Assembly (NCBI RefSeq): GCF_003443655.1
Contig: NZ_CP031941.1
Span: 2,723,501-2,787,500 of the forward strand
Length of the DNA stretch: 64,000 nucleotides
Source: Nostoc sphaeroides
GTDB lineage: Bacteria; Cyanobacteriota; Cyanobacteriia; Cyanobacteriales; Nostocaceae
Direction: 5' to 3'
The notes beneath the pieces were generated by a model that searched no databases, was not told where the DNA came from, and saw nothing but the letters and a program-made list of their open reading frames with translations. Below are positions 61,623 through 64,000 of this stretch, piece after piece; position 1 is the first letter of the stretch; every line of letters begins with the position of its first letter. Position numbers and translations under genes: made by a program.

Positions 61623-61797
61623 ATGAAGAGGCAGGGGGAATGACCCTATCAAAACCTGCACTCTGCCTCCTGCATTCCTCGATAAAAAGTGGTAATAATT
61701 AAGTAATTTTTCCGATAAGTCCAGCATTTATACTGAAGCTATGTACAGCACTATTCGGCTATTGAGTGAAAAGGCCAGTAAATCTCGCTAAGAAACA

Positions 61798-64000
61798 ATG
61801 CTTACTAACAATTCTGTACAGGCAGAGAAAGAGAAAAATCAAAGCTTGGTAATGCCCCTACCACGAACTCTGAGTTATCTCGAAACCTGGGGCTTTGGCT
61901 TAACGGGTCATGTGGGATGGATCGGTACTGCCCCCATTATTCATGCAGCGTTAGGGTCTAAAGCTATCTTTGTTTGGTTGTTTGGCACGATCATTTCCTT
62001 TTTACTCAACTTGCAGGTACAAAGTCTAGGTAGACACTGGCCAGATGTCGCTGGGGGAACACCAAACTATACCACAAGGCTACTAAAGAACTTTCCTGGC
62101 TTAGGCCGTTACGTAGCCTTGGGATACTTTTTTAGCTGGGCAGCAGCACCAGCACTATATGCGATTATTCTCACAGACCTAGTTAAAGTTAATTTTGAAA
62201 CATTAAATATTTCTTGTCCAGAAACTTTTTTAAAAGTTCTTTTTACAGCAATTCCTTTTATTTTGGCTTTCAGTGGTACTCGTGCTTTAGCGCTCCTGCA
62301 TTTATTTTTTGTCTTCCCAGCCATTTTATTACTACTTTTGTTTTGTATTCAAGGCGTAGTATGGTCAGCCTTCTCAACCACTAGTTTTAAACTTATCCTA
62401 ACTAGCACAAATAGCCTGAGCTTTGGAGAATGGGCAAAGTGGTTTTTTCTGGCTAGCTATTCAATTTATGCTTGTGAAACCACTTCTTCTTTTGTTGCTG
62501 ATAGCCGCCACCCACATAAAAGTTTGGGGTTCTTAACTGTCGCTGCTTGGCTAATCCCTGCGGTGTTTTTAGGTGCTTCTTGGGTATTAATGTGTTCGTC
62601 TCCAAATCCAGCAATAGGTGACGATGTGTTCTTAAATCTGGTGGCAGCTTCTAAGCCTTTTTGGGGTGAATCTGCCTCTTTTATAGTCACACTTCTCATT
62701 ACTGTATCCTGCCTTTTAAGTGCTGCTACGGCAGTTTCCAACTCGCCTCGGATATTATACCAACTTGCTTTAGACGGTCAGCTTTCTCCTATATTTACAT
62801 TCGTTTCACCCCAAGGTGTCCTTGGGCCCGCTATCTTTGTTACCTTTCTACTCAGCCTGCTTTGTCTGAATTTGGGAAATGTACCTCAACTTGTGACGGT
62901 AGCAGGTACCTGTTATCTCGTGTCGATTATGGGTCTACATCTGGGATTATGGCTGTGTCGGGGCAAACCGCAGGTGTTATGGCCTTGGTGGTCACTTGGT
63001 TTTTTCTGTGTAGAAGCAGTAGTTCTAATAGTAGGAGGTTTAGCTTGGAATTGGAAAAATTTTTTAGTGGGTTTATTATTACCCATTCTTCTGATGATAG
63101 GAGATTTAGCGCTACGTCGCTTAAATTTAACACCATTACAGGTAAAATGGTGGACACAGCATTACAACGTTAAGTCTAGTAGAAACAACCAAGATTTTGT
63201 CGTACTACAGGTAATTGTCCTAGTATCATTAATTTGTATGACTGCCACAAGCAGTTGGTTTATCCGCGATTTATTAGACAAAAACTATCATAATATTCAT
63301 AACTCTTTGCTAGCTATTATGTTAGTGACATTTTCTTTTGCAGGGGTTGCGATCGCTTGCTGGACAACTCTACCACAAATCGTTGCTATTGATAATGCAC
63401 GCAAACAAGCAAAAAGCCTATTTATTACTACTCTCGATACTGTCCCCGATACTGTTTTAGTCTTAGATGAAAACGGTAAAATTTGCCAGACAAATGCTGC
63501 TGCTGAAGAATTATTTCAAACAAGTGTTCAGCAGCTACTTGGCAAAAAGTTGAATCAACTATTAATATGCTATCGCGGTAAACCGGAGCAATGGTCTATT
63601 AGAAGTGAGCAAACGTTAAAAATTAACCAAGGTCTACTAATTGTTGAATCGACTATTTCACAGCCATTTAATTCCCAGCTACGAGAGTATGTTGTTATTA
63701 TCCGTGACATCACTAAACGTAAGTTAGTAGAAAAAGAATTAGTTCAGTATCGTCATCAGCTTGAGCAGATGGTTCTAGAACGCACCATTGAACTTATTAG
63801 AGTAAATCAACAACTTGAGCAAGACATTATCAAGCGTCAGCAAGCACAAGAGCAATTACTGCACAATAGTCTTCATGACGGGCTAACCGGATTACCTAAT
63901 CAACGATTATTTTTGGAGCGAGTGCAGGGGGCAATAGAACGTACTAAACAGCAAAATAAATATTTATTTGCCGTACTCTTCTTAGACTTAGACCGTTTTA
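61798..64000 (+). CDS. Amino-acid-permease-like transporter fused to PAS and GGDEF, runs off the window
   Basis: The frame opens at ATG 61798 and is still open at the window end (over 730 codons). Residues ~20-420 form an APC-superfamily permease with about 10-12 helices (SYLETWGFGLTGHVGWIGTAPIIHAALGS, ... VAGTCYLVSIMGLHLGLWL). Two further membrane helices follow, then a PAS domain (LFITTLDTVPDTVLVLDENGKICQTNAAAEELFQ), a coiled coil (LERTIELIRVNQQLEQDIIKRQQAQEQLL), and the beginning of a GGDEF domain (HDGLTGLPNQRLFLERVQGAI ... FLDLDRF). An EAL domain may follow beyond the window. It looks like a transporter-type sensor controlling cyclic di-GMP. Confidence 0.85.
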   Translation, partial: MLTNNSVQAEKEKNQSLVMPLPRTLSYLETWGFGLTGHVGWIGTAPIIHAALGSKAIFVWLFGTIISFLLNLQVQSLGRHWPDVAGGTPNYTTRLLKNFPGLGRYVALGYFFSWAAAPALYAIILTDLVKVNFETLNISCPETFLKVLFTAIPFILAFSGTRALALLHLFFVFPAILLLLLFCIQGVVWSAFSTTSFKLILTSTNSLSFGEWAKWFFLASYSIYACETTSSFVADSRHPHKSLGFLTVAAWLIPAVFLGASWVLMCSSPNPAIGDDVFLNLVAASKPFWGESASFIVTLLITVSCLLSAATAVSNSPRILYQLALDGQLSPIFTFVSPQGVLGPAIFVTFLLSLLCLNLGNVPQLVTVAGTCYLVSIMGLHLGLWLCRGKPQVLWPWWSLGFFCVEAVVLIVGGLAWNWKNFLVGLLLPILLMIGDLALRRLNLTPLQVKWWTQHYNVKSSRNNQDFVVLQVIVLVSLICMTATSSWFIRDLLDKNYHNIHNSLLAIMLVTFSFAGVAIACWTTLPQIVAIDNARKQAKSLFITTLDTVPDTVLVLDENGKICQTNAAAEELFQTSVQQLLGKKLNQLLICYRGKPEQWSIRSEQTLKINQGLLIVESTISQPFNSQLREYVVIIRDITKRKLVEKELVQYRHQLEQMVLERTIELIRVNQQLEQDIIKRQQAQEQLLHNSLHDGLTGLPNQRLFLERVQGAIERTKQQNKYLFAVLFLDLDRF

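Overview
The window reads as chromosomal DNA of a filamentous, probably heterocyst-forming cyanobacterium (Nostoc/Anabaena type). It is full of HIP1 palindromes (GCGATCGC), short tandem heptamers, hairpin repeats and MITE-like elements. It also carries petN, a three-subunit transhydrogenase, multi-GAF sensor kinases and a type I-D CRISPR-Cas locus. I saw no rRNA or tRNA gene.

Layout. 0.6-3.6 kb: proton-translocating transhydrogenase operon (pntAA-pntAB-pntB). 4.1-6.3 kb: three toxin-antitoxin pairs among interspersed repeats. 6.4-13 kb: a three-GAF kinase with a DXCF-type cyanobacteriochrome signature, petN with a small membrane protein, an ethylene-receptor-like hybrid kinase and a receiver-kinase. 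13-16.5 kb: a small membrane protein, a DnaQ-like exonuclease, and a HopA1-like lyase beside a phosphotransferase (a RiPP-type dehydration pair). 17.2-47.5 kb: the CRISPR-Cas locus, described below. 47.6-64 kb: xth, a truncated glycosyltransferase, a zinc dehydrogenase, a 21-bp minisatellite, an ArnT-like glycosyltransferase, a serine-recombinase relative, a VOC protein, a PAS-GAF-PAS nucleotide cyclase, a deoxyhypusine/homospermidine synthase-family gene, a ParA ATPase, and a permease-PAS-GGDEF fusion that runs off the window.

CRISPR-Cas locus. A divergent WYL-type regulator is followed by cas3', a degenerate two-repeat mini-array in antisense orientation, a 79-aa protein, a DUF1016 nuclease, cas10d, csc2, csc1, a 136-aa unknown, a 2OG-Fe(II) oxygenase and cas6. 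After that the adaptation genes are wrecked. A deletion joins the first ~43 codons of cas4 to mid-cas1, and cas1 is then split by a 15.4-kb insertion. The last 23 codons of cas1 resume in frame at 45,928, followed by a MITE, cas2 and an 11-repeat array. Interference genes look intact, but adaptation should be dead.

The insertion (about 30,540-45,930) is the most interesting object. Its left end is an IS110-family recombinase whose stop codon lies in the 5-bp ATTCA repeat flanking the element. The non-coding segment upstream of that gene folds like an IS110 bridge RNA. Its four putative guide segments match the reconstructed cas1 target (10 and 8 nt) and the two element ends (8 nt, and 7 of 9). 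This suggests an RNA-guided IS110-type transposon that moved as a unit about ten times larger than a normal IS and landed in the CRISPR integrase gene. Its cargo includes a minus-strand operon of small membrane proteins, a ribbon-helix-helix gene behind four 12-bp iterons, a tyrosine recombinase, and an 8-kb HIP1-free plus-strand operon of unrecognised structural-looking proteins. That operon includes a 936-aa coiled-coil/collagen-repeat protein and three ~120-aa paralogues in tandem.
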